Source: Arthrobacter burdickii
GTDB taxonomy: Bacteria; Actinomycetota; Actinomycetes; Actinomycetales; Micrococcaceae
Assembly (NCBI RefSeq): GCF_030433645.1
Contig: NZ_JAROCG010000002.1
Span: forward strand, 310,001 to 374,000
Direction: 5' to 3'
Length of the DNA: 64,000 nucleotides
The stretch's first letter is position 1, and the number at the start of each line of letters is the position of its first letter. The notes below the pieces were generated by a model. That model had not been told where the DNA came from. It did no database searches and saw nothing but the letters and a program-made list of their open reading frames with translations. Shown here one piece after another: positions 43,194 through 51,303 of the stretch. A program made the position numbers and the translations under genes.

Positions 43194-43427
43194 TCAGGCC
43201 TCTCGGTCGTCTGCGTCGTTGATGATGCGTGTCAGTTCGTCCCTCAGTGCCACGGCCTCGTCCACGCTGACTTCGAGGCGCTCGCCCTGCTCGACCCACC
43301 CGATGCTGATCAGCGGCCGGCCCTGGCCGTCGGCCGAGGAGGAGAGCCCGACCGCTACCGCGCGGCCGCCCGTGTGCGTCACGTCACCGACGATCATCTC
43401 GCCGCCGTCATCCCCTGCAACTGCCAT
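43194..43427 (-). CDS. Small conserved hypothetical protein, 77 residues
   Basis: A short acidic protein with no recognised domain. The predicted folding pattern is beta-rich (GRAVAVGLSSSADGQGRPLISIGWVEQGERLEVSVDEA) ending in an amphipathic helix (VALRDELTRIINDADDREA). AGGAGGAG five to ten bases before ATG 43427 and good codon bias support it. Convergent with the zinc-ribbon gene. No function can be offered. Confidence 0.7.
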   Translation of the reverse strand: MAVAGDDGGEMIVGDVTHTGGRAVAVGLSSSADGQGRPLISIGWVEQGERLEVSVDEAVALRDELTRIINDADDREA

Positions 43428-43562
43428 GGCTCCTCCTCCGGTCGGTCTGCTCCTCCCATGCTAGGCGCGGGCGGGACTGCGGTGTCCACTCTTTCTTCGG
43501 AGCGCAGCGGCTGCAGGCACCGGTCGGACGGCGACCGGTGACGGGTGCACCGGGGGTGGTCC

Positions 43563-44009
43563 CTACCCGGCGCCTGCCGGCCGGACCGCGAGGTTCGGGT
43601 GCAGCAGTTCGAAGCCCTCATCGGTCAGCGCGTCGCGGTCCATGTCGTCCGGGAGCAGCACGGCCGTGACCCTGCTGTCGCGGATCGCGGCACCGGCCGC
43701 TCCGCGTTCGAGCGGGGCGCATTCCAGGCCCACGCCGAGACCCTCCTCGACCAGCAGGCAGACCGTGTCCCCGGTCCCGTTCCCCTCCACCGGCCTGGCC
43801 GCGAAGTACTCGACGCCGTCGCGTTCGGCAAGGAAGCGGGTGCTGGCGAGGTCGATGCCGTCGAGGTCCGTCTGGATGGTCAGGATGTCCTGCTCGGTCT
43901 GTTCCTTCTCGAGGAGACCGAGCGCCGGGCCGCCGGTGCAGCCGGCCAACGCGAGTACCGCCGCGCACAGCCCGGCAGCCAGGGCAAGGGAACTGGGTGG
44001 GCGGCGCAT
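43563..44009 (-). CDS. Putative lipoprotein, function unknown
   Basis: A 148-residue secreted lipoprotein: signal peptide with lipobox LAGC (Cys24), followed by a short domain (DILTIQTDLDGIDLASTRFLAERDGVEYFAARPVEGNGTGDTVCLL) of beta-strand character with two further cysteines (in VCLLV and LECAPL) that may form a disulfide. It lies 102 bases downstream of the sugar permease gene on the same strand, but there is no evidence that it belongs to that transporter. Confidence 0.82.
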   Translation of the reverse strand: MRRPPSSLALAAGLCAAVLALAGCTGGPALGLLEKEQTEQDILTIQTDLDGIDLASTRFLAERDGVEYFAARPVEGNGTGDTVCLLVEEGLGVGLECAPLERGAAGAAIRDSRVTAVLLPDDMDRDALTDEGFELLHPNLAVRPAGAG

Positions 44010-44111
44010 GGATCTCCTCGGTATCGACGGGGAACGGTGGCTCCTTTCCAGCCTAGCGAAGGGTGCCGACCGACTCGTACAGCGGCACCGCTGCAGCCGC
44101 GGATCGCCGGG

Positions 44112-45032
44112 CTAGCGGATACCGCTCCGCGCGAGACCCTGCACGAAGTATTTCTGGAATGCGAGGAACATGACGATGATCGGCGTGATGGAGACCAGCG
44201 CCAGGGCCATGATGGCTCCATAGTCCGCACCGTACTGTCCCCGCAGGTACAGGAGACCGATGGGCAGCGTGAAGAGCTGGCTGTCCTTGAGGGCGATCAA
44301 CGGCCACGCAAAGTCGTTCCACTGGTACATCACCGTGAGCAGCACAAGGACCGCGATGAGGGGCTTGCACAGCGGCAGGACGATCTGCAGGAAGATCCGG
44401 ACGGTGCCCGCCCCGTCGACCTTCGCCGCCTCGATGAGCTCGTCGGGGATCGCGATGATGAACTGCCGTGCGAGGAAGATGCCGAACGCCGAGGCCGCCG
44501 ACGGGAGGATGACGGCCCAGAACGTTCCGTAGATGCCGAGTTCGGTGACGAGCCGGAACTGCGCCACCATCAGGACCTGCACGGGGATCATCATGGTGCT
44601 GAGCACCAGCAGGAAGAGGGTGCCCTTGCCGCGGAAGTCGAGCTTCGCGAAGGCGTAGCCGGCCAGCAGGTTCCCCGTGACGGTGAGGACCGTGACGATG
44701 GCGGTGATGACCACGGAGTTGCCGAACCACGTGGCGGTGGGGAAGCTGCTGAAGATGGTGCGGAAGTTGTCGAGCGTCCACGAGGACGGCCAGATGCGCA
44801 ATTCCCGGCTGAAGACGTCCGCATTCGGTGAGAAGGCGAGGGTGACCATCCAGTACAGCGGGAACATCATGACGAGGCCGACGACGACGGCGGTCACCAG
44901 GCGGGCGATGGCGGACACGCGCTGGGCAGGCCGAATCTGCTTCACCCGGGGCGCGAAGCTATCCGGTCCAGTGGAGAGCCCGACGGTCCTGGTGGACGCG
45001 CCGTCGCCCCTGTGAGGGAGTGGGTGGGCCAT
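44112..45032 (-). CDS. Carbohydrate ABC transporter permease (MalG type)
   Basis: A 306-residue permease; helices begin at LVTAVVVGLVMMFPLYWMVTLAFSPNADVF. The EAA loop is IPDELIEAAKVDGAGTVRIFLQIVLPLCKPL. ATG 45032 was chosen over the longer frame from 45098; an N-terminal hydrophilic stretch of about 35 residues remains. Third gene of a binding protein, permease, permease operon. As with the other sugar locus, no ATPase is encoded nearby. The gap to the upstream permease gene is 29 bases. Confidence 0.92.
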   Translation of the reverse strand: MAHPLPHRGDGASTRTVGLSTGPDSFAPRVKQIRPAQRVSAIARLVTAVVVGLVMMFPLYWMVTLAFSPNADVFSRELRIWPSSWTLDNFRTIFSSFPTATWFGNSVVITAIVTVLTVTGNLLAGYAFAKLDFRGKGTLFLLVLSTMMIPVQVLMVAQFRLVTELGIYGTFWAVILPSAASAFGIFLARQFIIAIPDELIEAAKVDGAGTVRIFLQIVLPLCKPLIAVLVLLTVMYQWNDFAWPLIALKDSQLFTLPIGLLYLRGQYGADYGAIMALALVSITPIIVMFLAFQKYFVQGLARSGIR

Positions 45033-45061
45033 GGGAGTCCTGTCGTGGTGATCGGGGAAGG

Positions 45062-46030
45062 CTATCCGACGGTGTCGCGCGAGCGGTTGCCGCGCCATTG
45101 GATTGCCGTGAAGCTGAGGGTGAGCAGGAAGATCACGATGCCGATCGCCGCAGCATAGCTCTGGTCGCGCGTGACGAATCCGTTCTCGTAGGCGTACGTG
45201 ACCAGCACCGACGTCGATCGGCCCGGGCCTCCGCCCGTCATCACGAAGATGGTGTCGAAGATCTGGAACGAGTAGATGACGTCCATGATCAGCAGGAAGA
45301 AGGTGGAGGGGCCTACGAGCGGCACCGTGAGGTAGCGGAACTGCTGCCAGGAAGTCGCACCCTCGAGCCGTGCAGCTTCATAGAGTTCCGGCGAGATGCC
45401 CTGTAACCCGGCCAGGTAGATGACCATGTTGAAGCCCACACGGATCCACAGCGTCACCAGGATGATCGAGGCGAAGGCGGCGGATCCCTGGGATTGCCAG
45501 GGGATGCCCGCCAGACCGCCCCCGCGCAGGAGCTTGTTGATGATGCCGGTCGCCTCGTCGAACAGGAGGACGCCCATGAGGGCGGTGGCGACTCCCGAAA
45601 TGACCATCGGCAGGTAGATGAGGGTGCGGAACAGTCTCCGACCCGGGAGCACGGAATTCATGAGGACGGCGAGGCCGAGTCCGAGGGCCAGGCTCAGCGG
45701 GACGGTGAGAAGCGTGAAGGTCGCCGTGTTCAGCGCCGACCGCCAGAACGTGGGGTCGGTGACCAGGCGCCGGTAGTTGTCGAGCCCCACCCAGCCGCTG
45801 GCGCCGAATCCGTTGGACTCCTGGAAGCTGATGAGGAAGGCCCACGCCAGTGGCAGGAACAGGAAGACTCCGAGGAGGACGAGATTGGGCGCCAGGAAAC
45901 CGTAGGCGGCGAGGGTGGCCCGCTGTCGCCGGGATGCCCTCCCCGGCGCCGCTGCAGGGGTGATCGCCGGGGAGGGCGGCGGCCCGGTATCGTCGGTCGA
46001 CTCCTCGCGGGACGAGGTGCCGGCGGACAT
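45062..46030 (-). CDS. Carbohydrate ABC transporter permease (MalF type)
   Basis: A 322-residue permease. It has a Pro/Ser-rich cytoplasmic N-terminus of about 40 residues, then six helices starting LAAYGFLAPNLVLLGVFLFLPLAWAF. The EAA loop reads ISPELYEAARLEGATSWQQFRYLTVPLVGP. Its ATG shares one base with the TGA of the binding-protein gene (TGATG at 46028-46032). Substrate unknown: the nearby amidohydrolase relic and aldo-keto reductase do not decide it. Confidence 0.92.
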   Translation of the reverse strand: MSAGTSSREESTDDTGPPPSPAITPAAAPGRASRRQRATLAAYGFLAPNLVLLGVFLFLPLAWAFLISFQESNGFGASGWVGLDNYRRLVTDPTFWRSALNTATFTLLTVPLSLALGLGLAVLMNSVLPGRRLFRTLIYLPMVISGVATALMGVLLFDEATGIINKLLRGGGLAGIPWQSQGSAAFASIILVTLWIRVGFNMVIYLAGLQGISPELYEAARLEGATSWQQFRYLTVPLVGPSTFFLLIMDVIYSFQIFDTIFVMTGGGPGRSTSVLVTYAYENGFVTRDQSYAAAIGIVIFLLTLSFTAIQWRGNRSRDTVG

Positions 46031-47337
46031 CAGCCGGCTGCTCCATCGACGGCGGCAGCGATGTTCGCCAGGGTCTTCCCGACCGGCTGCCCCTGCGTGA
46101 ACGCGGCCTCCAGCTCGTCCCGGAGCTTCGGGTTGATCGTGGCCATTGCTGGGGCGGTGAGCTGCTCGACGTCACCCGGCTCGAGGGTGGTCGCCTGCTC
46201 GACGAAGATGCCCGCGATGTCCGGCCTCGTCTGGTAGTCCAGTTTCGTCCCCACAAGGCTGTTCAGGGTCGGCAGTTCCATGGCCCGTGCACAGAAGTCG
46301 GACATCTGCTCCGGTTGTGTCATGAATTTCAGGAAATCGGCCGCGAGGTCCGGATTGCGGGCGTTCTTCGTCGCCACCAGGGCGTTGCCACCCAGATCGC
46401 AGGCTCCGCGTTCGTCGCGCGGCAGGTACGTAGCGCTCCACTCGAAGTCGGTGACGGCCTCGTCGAGGCTCGGAAGGACGAAGTTGCCGACGAAGGCCAT
46501 GGCGGTGGTACCCGCGGAGAACGCGCCGTCGGCGTAGGTGGAGGACTTCACCGAACTGCTCGGAGGAACCAGGCCGTCGGTGAAGAATCCCTGGGTGAAG
46601 GAAAGGGCCTTGGTGCCGGCATCGGACTCGATGGCCGATCCCGTGAGGTCGTCATTGAACAGCCGCCCGCCCGCCTGGAACAACCAGCTCAGCCACCGGG
46701 TGGAACCGCCCAGCTGCCAGTTGTACACGAAGGGGTAGAGGTCATCGGGAAGGGAGCCCCGGAGCTGCTCGGCCACCTGCCGGAACTCGTCCCACGTCCA
46801 GGCCGAATCCAGGCTGTCAGGGACGCTCGTGATACCCGCCTGCTCGAAGAGGTCCGTGCGGTAGACGAGGGCGGAGGTGTCCGTCTGGTGGGGCACGCCG
46901 TAGGGCTTGTCGTCGAACTGGACGGCCTGCCACATCGCGGGCAGGAACTCCTCGCCGGCTGCGGTGTCGAAGTAGCTGGAGAGGTCCAGGAGCTGGTCCT
47001 GGCTGCTGTACGCGCCGATGGTGCCGTAGTCCACACGGAACAGATCAGGTGCAGTGCCGGCCTGCAACTGCGCGTCGATGTTCTGGAAGATCTGTTCGTA
47101 GGGCACGAGGTTGAGCTCGACCTTGACGCCGGAATTGGCGCCTTCGAAGGCCGCGATACCGCGCTTGAAACCCTCCTCCTCCGCAGGACTACCCCAGGTC
47201 GTGAACGTGAGGGTGTTATCCCCGCCCTCCCCGCTGTCGCTGTTTCCTCCGCCCGAGAACCCGGAACAGCCATTGAGGGCTGCCGCTGCTGCCAGGAATC
47301 CTGCTCCACCGAGAATCTGCCGTCTGGAAATGGTCAT
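46030..47337 (-). CDS. Carbohydrate ABC transporter binding lipoprotein with twin-arginine signal
   Basis: A 435-residue family 1 binding protein. The N-terminus has a Tat-like SRRQILGGAGFLAAAAALNGC with lipobox LNGC (Cys24), so it may be exported folded by the Tat route and then lipidated. The mature part shows LTFTTWGSPAEEEGFKRGIAAFEGANSGVKVELN and NPDLAADFLKFMTQPEQM. First gene of the operon. Immediately upstream on the same strand lies the relic of an amidohydrolase gene, so the original promoter arrangement may be disturbed. Confidence 0.92.
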   Translation of the reverse strand: MTISRRQILGGAGFLAAAAALNGCSGFSGGGNSDSGEGGDNTLTFTTWGSPAEEEGFKRGIAAFEGANSGVKVELNLVPYEQIFQNIDAQLQAGTAPDLFRVDYGTIGAYSSQDQLLDLSSYFDTAAGEEFLPAMWQAVQFDDKPYGVPHQTDTSALVYRTDLFEQAGITSVPDSLDSAWTWDEFRQVAEQLRGSLPDDLYPFVYNWQLGGSTRWLSWLFQAGGRLFNDDLTGSAIESDAGTKALSFTQGFFTDGLVPPSSSVKSSTYADGAFSAGTTAMAFVGNFVLPSLDEAVTDFEWSATYLPRDERGACDLGGNALVATKNARNPDLAADFLKFMTQPEQMSDFCARAMELPTLNSLVGTKLDYQTRPDIAGIFVEQATTLEPGDVEQLTAPAMATINPKLRDELEAAFTQGQPVGKTLANIAAAVDGAAG

Positions 47338-47369
47338 CGTGTACCTTCCGGGTCAGGGGTGAACACAAC

Positions 47370-47826
47370 CTACAGCACGGCCCCGACGCTGCACAGGCTG
47401 TTGAAGTCCGAACGGACCCGCGCTACGGACCCTGCAACGGTGCCCTTCCGCTCGAAGACCACGCGCCCACCCACGACGGTCAGGTCCGCCCCGACCGTGC
47501 GCGGGCCGGCCGGGTCCAGCCCGAAGGGGGCTGCCGACAGCACGGCGAGATCGGCGGGAGTTCCTGCGCGCAGAGTACCTGCCGGCGATCGCGTCAGGCG
47601 GGCGGACCCGGCCGTGGGAGCGCCTGCGCGTTGACGGTCACCCCGAGCTCGCCGAAACGCTGAACATTCTGCGGGTGAACGAGCTGCACGTGGGCCATGT
47701 TGTGCCGCGGCTGCCAGGAGTACGCCAGCTGCCGGTGGGCCGACCGTGGGTGGCCCGGCCGGGGGACAGCGGCACGTGCAAGCGCGTCGAGCCCCGTCCG
47801 CACCGCGCGGTCCCGGATGGCGTGCC
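47370..47826 (-). pseudogene. Relic of an amidohydrolase gene (YtcJ-like), internally deleted and frameshifted
   Basis: Read on the minus strand, the stretch after the aldo-keto reductase stop encodes HAIRDRAVRTGLDALA, then RHNMAHVQLVHPQNVQRFGELGVTVNAQ, the His-containing core of YtcJ-type amidohydrolases. After a frame change it continues as GTLRAGTPADLAVLSAAPFGLD to VVGGRVVFERKGTVAG, the typical C-terminal strand, with stop at 47370-47372. The 5' part and about 150-200 residues between the two pieces are missing. The gene is dead. Its 5' break lies only a few bases from the reductase stop, as if a deletion joined the two. Confidence 0.75.
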
Positions 47827-47828
47827 GG

Positions 47829-48803
47829 TCAGAAGCCGACGAGCGCGTGGGGAACGTAGTGCTCCTCCAGGGCGCGGACCTCGTCCTCCGTCAGTTCGAG
47901 GTCCAGCGAGGCCAGGGCGTCCTCGAGGTGGCGCGGCTTGCCCACGCCGACGATCGGCGCGGACACCACGGGATTGCGCGACACCCAGGCGAGGGCCACC
48001 TGGGCGCGGGGCACACCGCGCGCTTCCGCGACGGCGCCGACGGCGTCCGAGACACGCCGGTCGGAATCCAGCGTGCCGTAGAGGGTCTTGCCGAAGGAGT
48101 CCGACTCGGAGCGCGACGTCGTCTCGTCCCACGGCCGGGCGAGCTTGCCGCGCGCGAGCGGGCTCCACGGCAGCACGCCGATGCCCTGGTCCGCGCACAG
48201 CCCGTACATCTCGCGCTCTTCCTCGCGGTTGATGAGGTTGTAGTGGTCCTGCATCGTGACGAAGCGGGTCCAGCCGTTGATGCGCTGCAGGTAGAGCGCC
48301 TTCGAGAACTGCCAGGCATACATCGACGACGCACCGATGTAGCGGACCTTGCCCGCCTTCACGACGTCGTGCAGCGCTTCGAGGGTCTCCTCCAGGGGTG
48401 TTTCGGGGTCGAAGCGGTGGATCTGGTAGAGGTCCACGTAGTCCGTCCCCAGGCGCCGGAGGCTGTTGTCCAGCTCCGCCAGGATCGCCTTCCGCGACAG
48501 CCCTGCGCCGTTCGGCCCCTCGTGCATCCGGCCGTGGACCTTCGTCGCGATCACGGTGTCCTCGCGACGCGTGAACTCCGCCAGGGCGCGTCCGACGATC
48601 TCCTCGCTGGATCCGTCCGAGTAGACGTTCGCGGTGTCGAAGAAGTTGATGCCGGCGTCGACGGCGGCCCGGATGAGGGGGCGGCTCTCCTCCTCGGGCA
48701 GGGTCCATGCGTGGTTCCCGCGGTCGGGGGTGCCGTAGCTCATGCATCCGAGGGCGAGCGGCGAGATGTCGAGGCCTGTGGAGCCGAGTTTCACGTAGCG
48801 CAT
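47829..48803 (-). CDS. Aldo/keto reductase
   Basis: A 324-residue NADPH-dependent TIM-barrel enzyme. The catalytic tetrad is visible as Asp in FFDTANVYSDGSSEE, Lys in IATKVHGRM, Tyr in the same NVYSDG stretch and His in DLYQIHRFD. VALAWVSRNPVVSAPIVGVGKPRHLEDAL is the cofactor region. Subfamily features resemble AKR11/YajO-like enzymes. ATG 48803 was chosen; the open frame extends upstream but without conserved sequence. It lies 252 bases downstream of the TetR gene at 49056-49697, on the same strand. Confidence 0.93.
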   Translation of the reverse strand: MRYVKLGSTGLDISPLALGCMSYGTPDRGNHAWTLPEEESRPLIRAAVDAGINFFDTANVYSDGSSEEIVGRALAEFTRREDTVIATKVHGRMHEGPNGAGLSRKAILAELDNSLRRLGTDYVDLYQIHRFDPETPLEETLEALHDVVKAGKVRYIGASSMYAWQFSKALYLQRINGWTRFVTMQDHYNLINREEEREMYGLCADQGIGVLPWSPLARGKLARPWDETTSRSESDSFGKTLYGTLDSDRRVSDAVGAVAEARGVPRAQVALAWVSRNPVVSAPIVGVGKPRHLEDALASLDLELTEDEVRALEEHYVPHALVGF

Positions 48804-49039
48804 GGATTCCCTTTGCTGGGGTCGGAGGTTTTCCTCCACCCTAGTGCGGCATCCTCCGCGGAGGGGGCCGGTTGCGATATCCGTCGCTCCGGGAACTGCA
48901 GCGGGAAAGGCGGGCGCCCCGGGGATGCCGTTAGCACCCGAGGGGAGCCCGCAGGCAGGACCCTTGGGTCCGGCAGGGACCTCCCCCACGGAGCCCCTGC
49001 CCTGCCACTTCCCAGCCTAGTCCCGACGGTCACCGAAAA

Positions 49040-49057
49040 AAACCGTATGACCGGTTT
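49040..49057. terminator. Inverted repeat AAACCG-N6-CGGTTT at the TetR gene end
   Basis: AAACCG (49040-49045), six bases, CGGTTT (49052-49057), overlapping the TetR stop codon. Read on the minus strand the stem is followed by TTTT, so a weak rho-independent terminator is the simplest reading. The CGGTTT half also resembles autoregulatory elements bound by gamma-butyrolactone receptors, so an operator upstream of the reductase gene is an alternative. Confidence 0.5.
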
Positions 49058-49697
49058 ATTCGAGGCCCTTGCGGAAGAGGGCCACGTATCGCGGCACATC
49101 GTCCTGCAGATCCCTGGCCACAACTCCCGGCAGCAGCATCTCCCACAGGTCGCCGAGCCGGTCGAGGACGTCCGCCCTGCCGGTAAGGATGTTCGAGACC
49201 ATCTGCACCCCGGTGTAGGCGCCGACGACCAGACGGGCGAACGCCTCGGCGTCGAGGTCGGGACGCAGGTCGCCGTCCTGGATGGCCGTGCGCGCGAACT
49301 CGCTGAACCGGGAGGTCCAGTCGAGGTACGGCTGATGGACATCGTGCCCGAAGGCCGATGCCTCGAACATCAGCCGGACCCCTGCGCGCATGACCGAATG
49401 CTCGATGAGCTGCAGCGCGAAAACGCGACCGATCAGGATCATCGTCTCCAGGGCGGGCCGTCCCAGGGCGTGCACCCGGGCGCCCTCCGCCGAGGCGATG
49501 GCCTGCTGCTCCCCGATCACGGCCATGGCGAGGTCCTCCTTGGCAGCGAAATGGAAGTACAGCGCCCCCTTGGTGACCCCGGCGCGCGTCGCCACCGTTG
49601 CAATGGAGGTGCCGCCGTAGCCATGCTCCTCGAACACAGCGGCAGCCGCGCGGATGATCGCCGACCGGGTGGCCACGGCGCGTTCCTGCGGCGCCAC
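49056..49697 (-). CDS. TetR family regulator of the gamma-butyrolactone receptor (ScbR/ArpA) type
   Basis: A 213-residue TetR protein. The helix-turn-helix is IATVATRAGVTKGALYFHFAAKEDLA. Its N-terminus RAVATRSAIIRAAAAVFEEHGYGGTSI, the central RAGVRLMFEA and the C-terminal VVGAYTGVQMVSNILTGRADVLDRL are the diagnostic blocks of ScbR/ArpA-like autoregulator receptors known from Streptomyces. No AfsA-type synthase lies within the window, so it would be an orphan receptor or have another ligand. It is divergent from the AI-2E family gene with 301 bases between starts. Confidence 0.88.
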   Translation of the reverse strand: MAPQERAVATRSAIIRAAAAVFEEHGYGGTSIATVATRAGVTKGALYFHFAAKEDLAMAVIGEQQAIASAEGARVHALGRPALETMILIGRVFALQLIEHSVMRAGVRLMFEASAFGHDVHQPYLDWTSRFSEFARTAIQDGDLRPDLDAEAFARLVVGAYTGVQMVSNILTGRADVLDRLGDLWEMLLPGVVARDLQDDVPRYVALFRKGLE

Positions 49698-49998
49698 TAC
49701 GCGCCCCTACGCGAGGGGCTGCACACATCGGTGCAGGTGCGGGATCGCCGGGACGGAACCGGGAAGGTGCCCCGTGCGGGGGAGGGCCGGACGGGTAGTG
49801 CTGCTCGCCTCATGCCCCCATTGTGCGACAGGCGGTCCCGGTGTCGGATGGGAGCGCGCCGGACGGCGGGAGCCCACTTCGCCATCGTTCGGCGGGGCAG
49901 GGCGCACCGCCGTCCGTCCGGCGGGGGCGGGGCACGCAAGCGCCCTCCCCGCCCTCCCTGCAGGCGCGGGGCGTCCCGGACTAGGGCAGGATGGCTAC
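49698..49998. other. Intergenic region between TetR and AI-2E family genes
   Basis: About 300 very GC-rich bases without a convincing gene. CTGCAC (49719-49724) and GTGCAG (49731-49736) form a small inverted repeat with a 6-base spacer 22 bases before the TetR start, a possible autoregulatory site. No clear promoter hexamers were found for the rightward gene. Confidence 0.4.
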
Positions 49999-51303
49999 GT
50001 GACACGCGCGAACTCCCCTGACACCTCTCCAGCCGCAGTCCGCCCCCGGCGGTGGAGGCCGCGCGCCGCGCCGGGCGCCACCGAATCGCACGGCTCCTCG
50101 GTGGCCCGCCGCTTCCGGCCCCACGCCTTCTCTGACGGGCTCAGAGTCAGTGCCGCGTGGACGGGACGCAGCATCGTCGTCCTCGCGGGCCTGGTGATCC
50201 TCTGGTACCTCACCCGGGCGCTGTGGTCGATCATCCTGCCGACGCTGTTCGCGCTGCTGCTGGCCTCGGTCCTCTGGCCGGTCAACCGGTTCCTCCGCAG
50301 GGGCCTCCCGAAGGTCCTCGCCGCGCTCGTGACGCTGTTCGGGTTCATCGGCATCGTCGTCGGGATCGGTGCTCTGACCGTCCCGTCCATCGCGAGCGGT
50401 ATCACCGATCTCTCGGGTCTGGCCCGGGACAACGTCGCTGACCTCATCGACTTCATCGCGCGTCCGCCGCTGAACCTGGATGCGGCGAACCTCGACGGCA
50501 TCGTCGACACCGCCCTGGGGCAACTGCAGGCGAATGTCGGGAACGTCGTCACCGGCATCACCACGGGCCTGAGCGAATTGACCTCGGGAACCGTCGTCGT
50601 GCTGCTGGCACTCGTCTTCACGTTCTTCTGCCTCAAGGACGGGGACCGCTTCCTGCCGTGGGCGTCCCGCTGGACCAACTCCACGGCCTACGCCCATGCC
50701 TCCACGATCGCGAGCGGCTCCTGGAAGACGCTGTCCTCCTACATCTTCGCGCAGGCGACCGTCGCGCTGGTGGACGCCGTGTTCATCGGGCTGGGCCTCG
50801 TCCTGCTGCACATCCCGCTCGCCATCCCGCTGGCCGTGCTGGTGTTCTTCTCCGCATTCATCCCGGTGGTCGGAGCCATCGTCTCCGGCCTCGTCGCGAC
50901 CCTCGTGGCCTTCCTCGCCTACGGGTGGCTCACGGCCCTGATCGTGCTCGGGCTGGTGGTGCTCGTGCAGCAGCTCGAGAGCAACTTCATCCAGCCCCTG
51001 CTCGTGGGGCGGACGCTCGAGATCCACCCGGCGGTCGTCCTGGCGTCCGTCACGGCGGGCGGCACGCTGTTCGGCATCATCGGGGCGTTCCTCGCCGTCC
51101 CGACGACCGCGGTGGCCATCGTGGTGCTTCGGTACCTGCGCGACCTGTCCATCGAAAACCGGCCGGAGACCGGCGTCGCCTCCGGGAATCCCGATGCGGT
51201 CCCCGCCAACCCGTCGGACGACACGGCAGCCGGACGCATGCCGGATGCCGCCCTGCCGACCAGCGGGGCCGTGGGGCACCGATCGGAGCAGGCCGGTGAC
51301 TAG
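49999..51303 (+). CDS. AI-2E family transporter (TqsA/PerM type)
   Basis: A 434-residue membrane protein with about eight helices: WTGRSIVVLAGLVILWYLTRALWSIILPTLFALLLASVLWP at the start, and the family block LAIPLAVLVFFSAFIPVVGAIVSGLVATLVAFLAYG and QQLESNFIQPLLVGRTLEIHPAVVLASVTAGGTLFGIIGAFLAVP. Both tails are hydrophilic and disordered. Family members export AI-2 or act as Na+/H+ antiporters, but most are unassigned. GTG 49999 follows AGGGCAGG. It overlaps the next gene by 8 bases. The neighbouring butyrolactone-receptor-like TetR makes a link to signalling tempting but unproven. Confidence 0.9.
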   Translation: MTRANSPDTSPAAVRPRRWRPRAAPGATESHGSSVARRFRPHAFSDGLRVSAAWTGRSIVVLAGLVILWYLTRALWSIILPTLFALLLASVLWPVNRFLRRGLPKVLAALVTLFGFIGIVVGIGALTVPSIASGITDLSGLARDNVADLIDFIARPPLNLDAANLDGIVDTALGQLQANVGNVVTGITTGLSELTSGTVVVLLALVFTFFCLKDGDRFLPWASRWTNSTAYAHASTIASGSWKTLSSYIFAQATVALVDAVFIGLGLVLLHIPLAIPLAVLVFFSAFIPVVGAIVSGLVATLVAFLAYGWLTALIVLGLVVLVQQLESNFIQPLLVGRTLEIHPAVVLASVTAGGTLFGIIGAFLAVPTTAVAIVVLRYLRDLSIENRPETGVASGNPDAVPANPSDDTAAGRMPDAALPTSGAVGHRSEQAGD

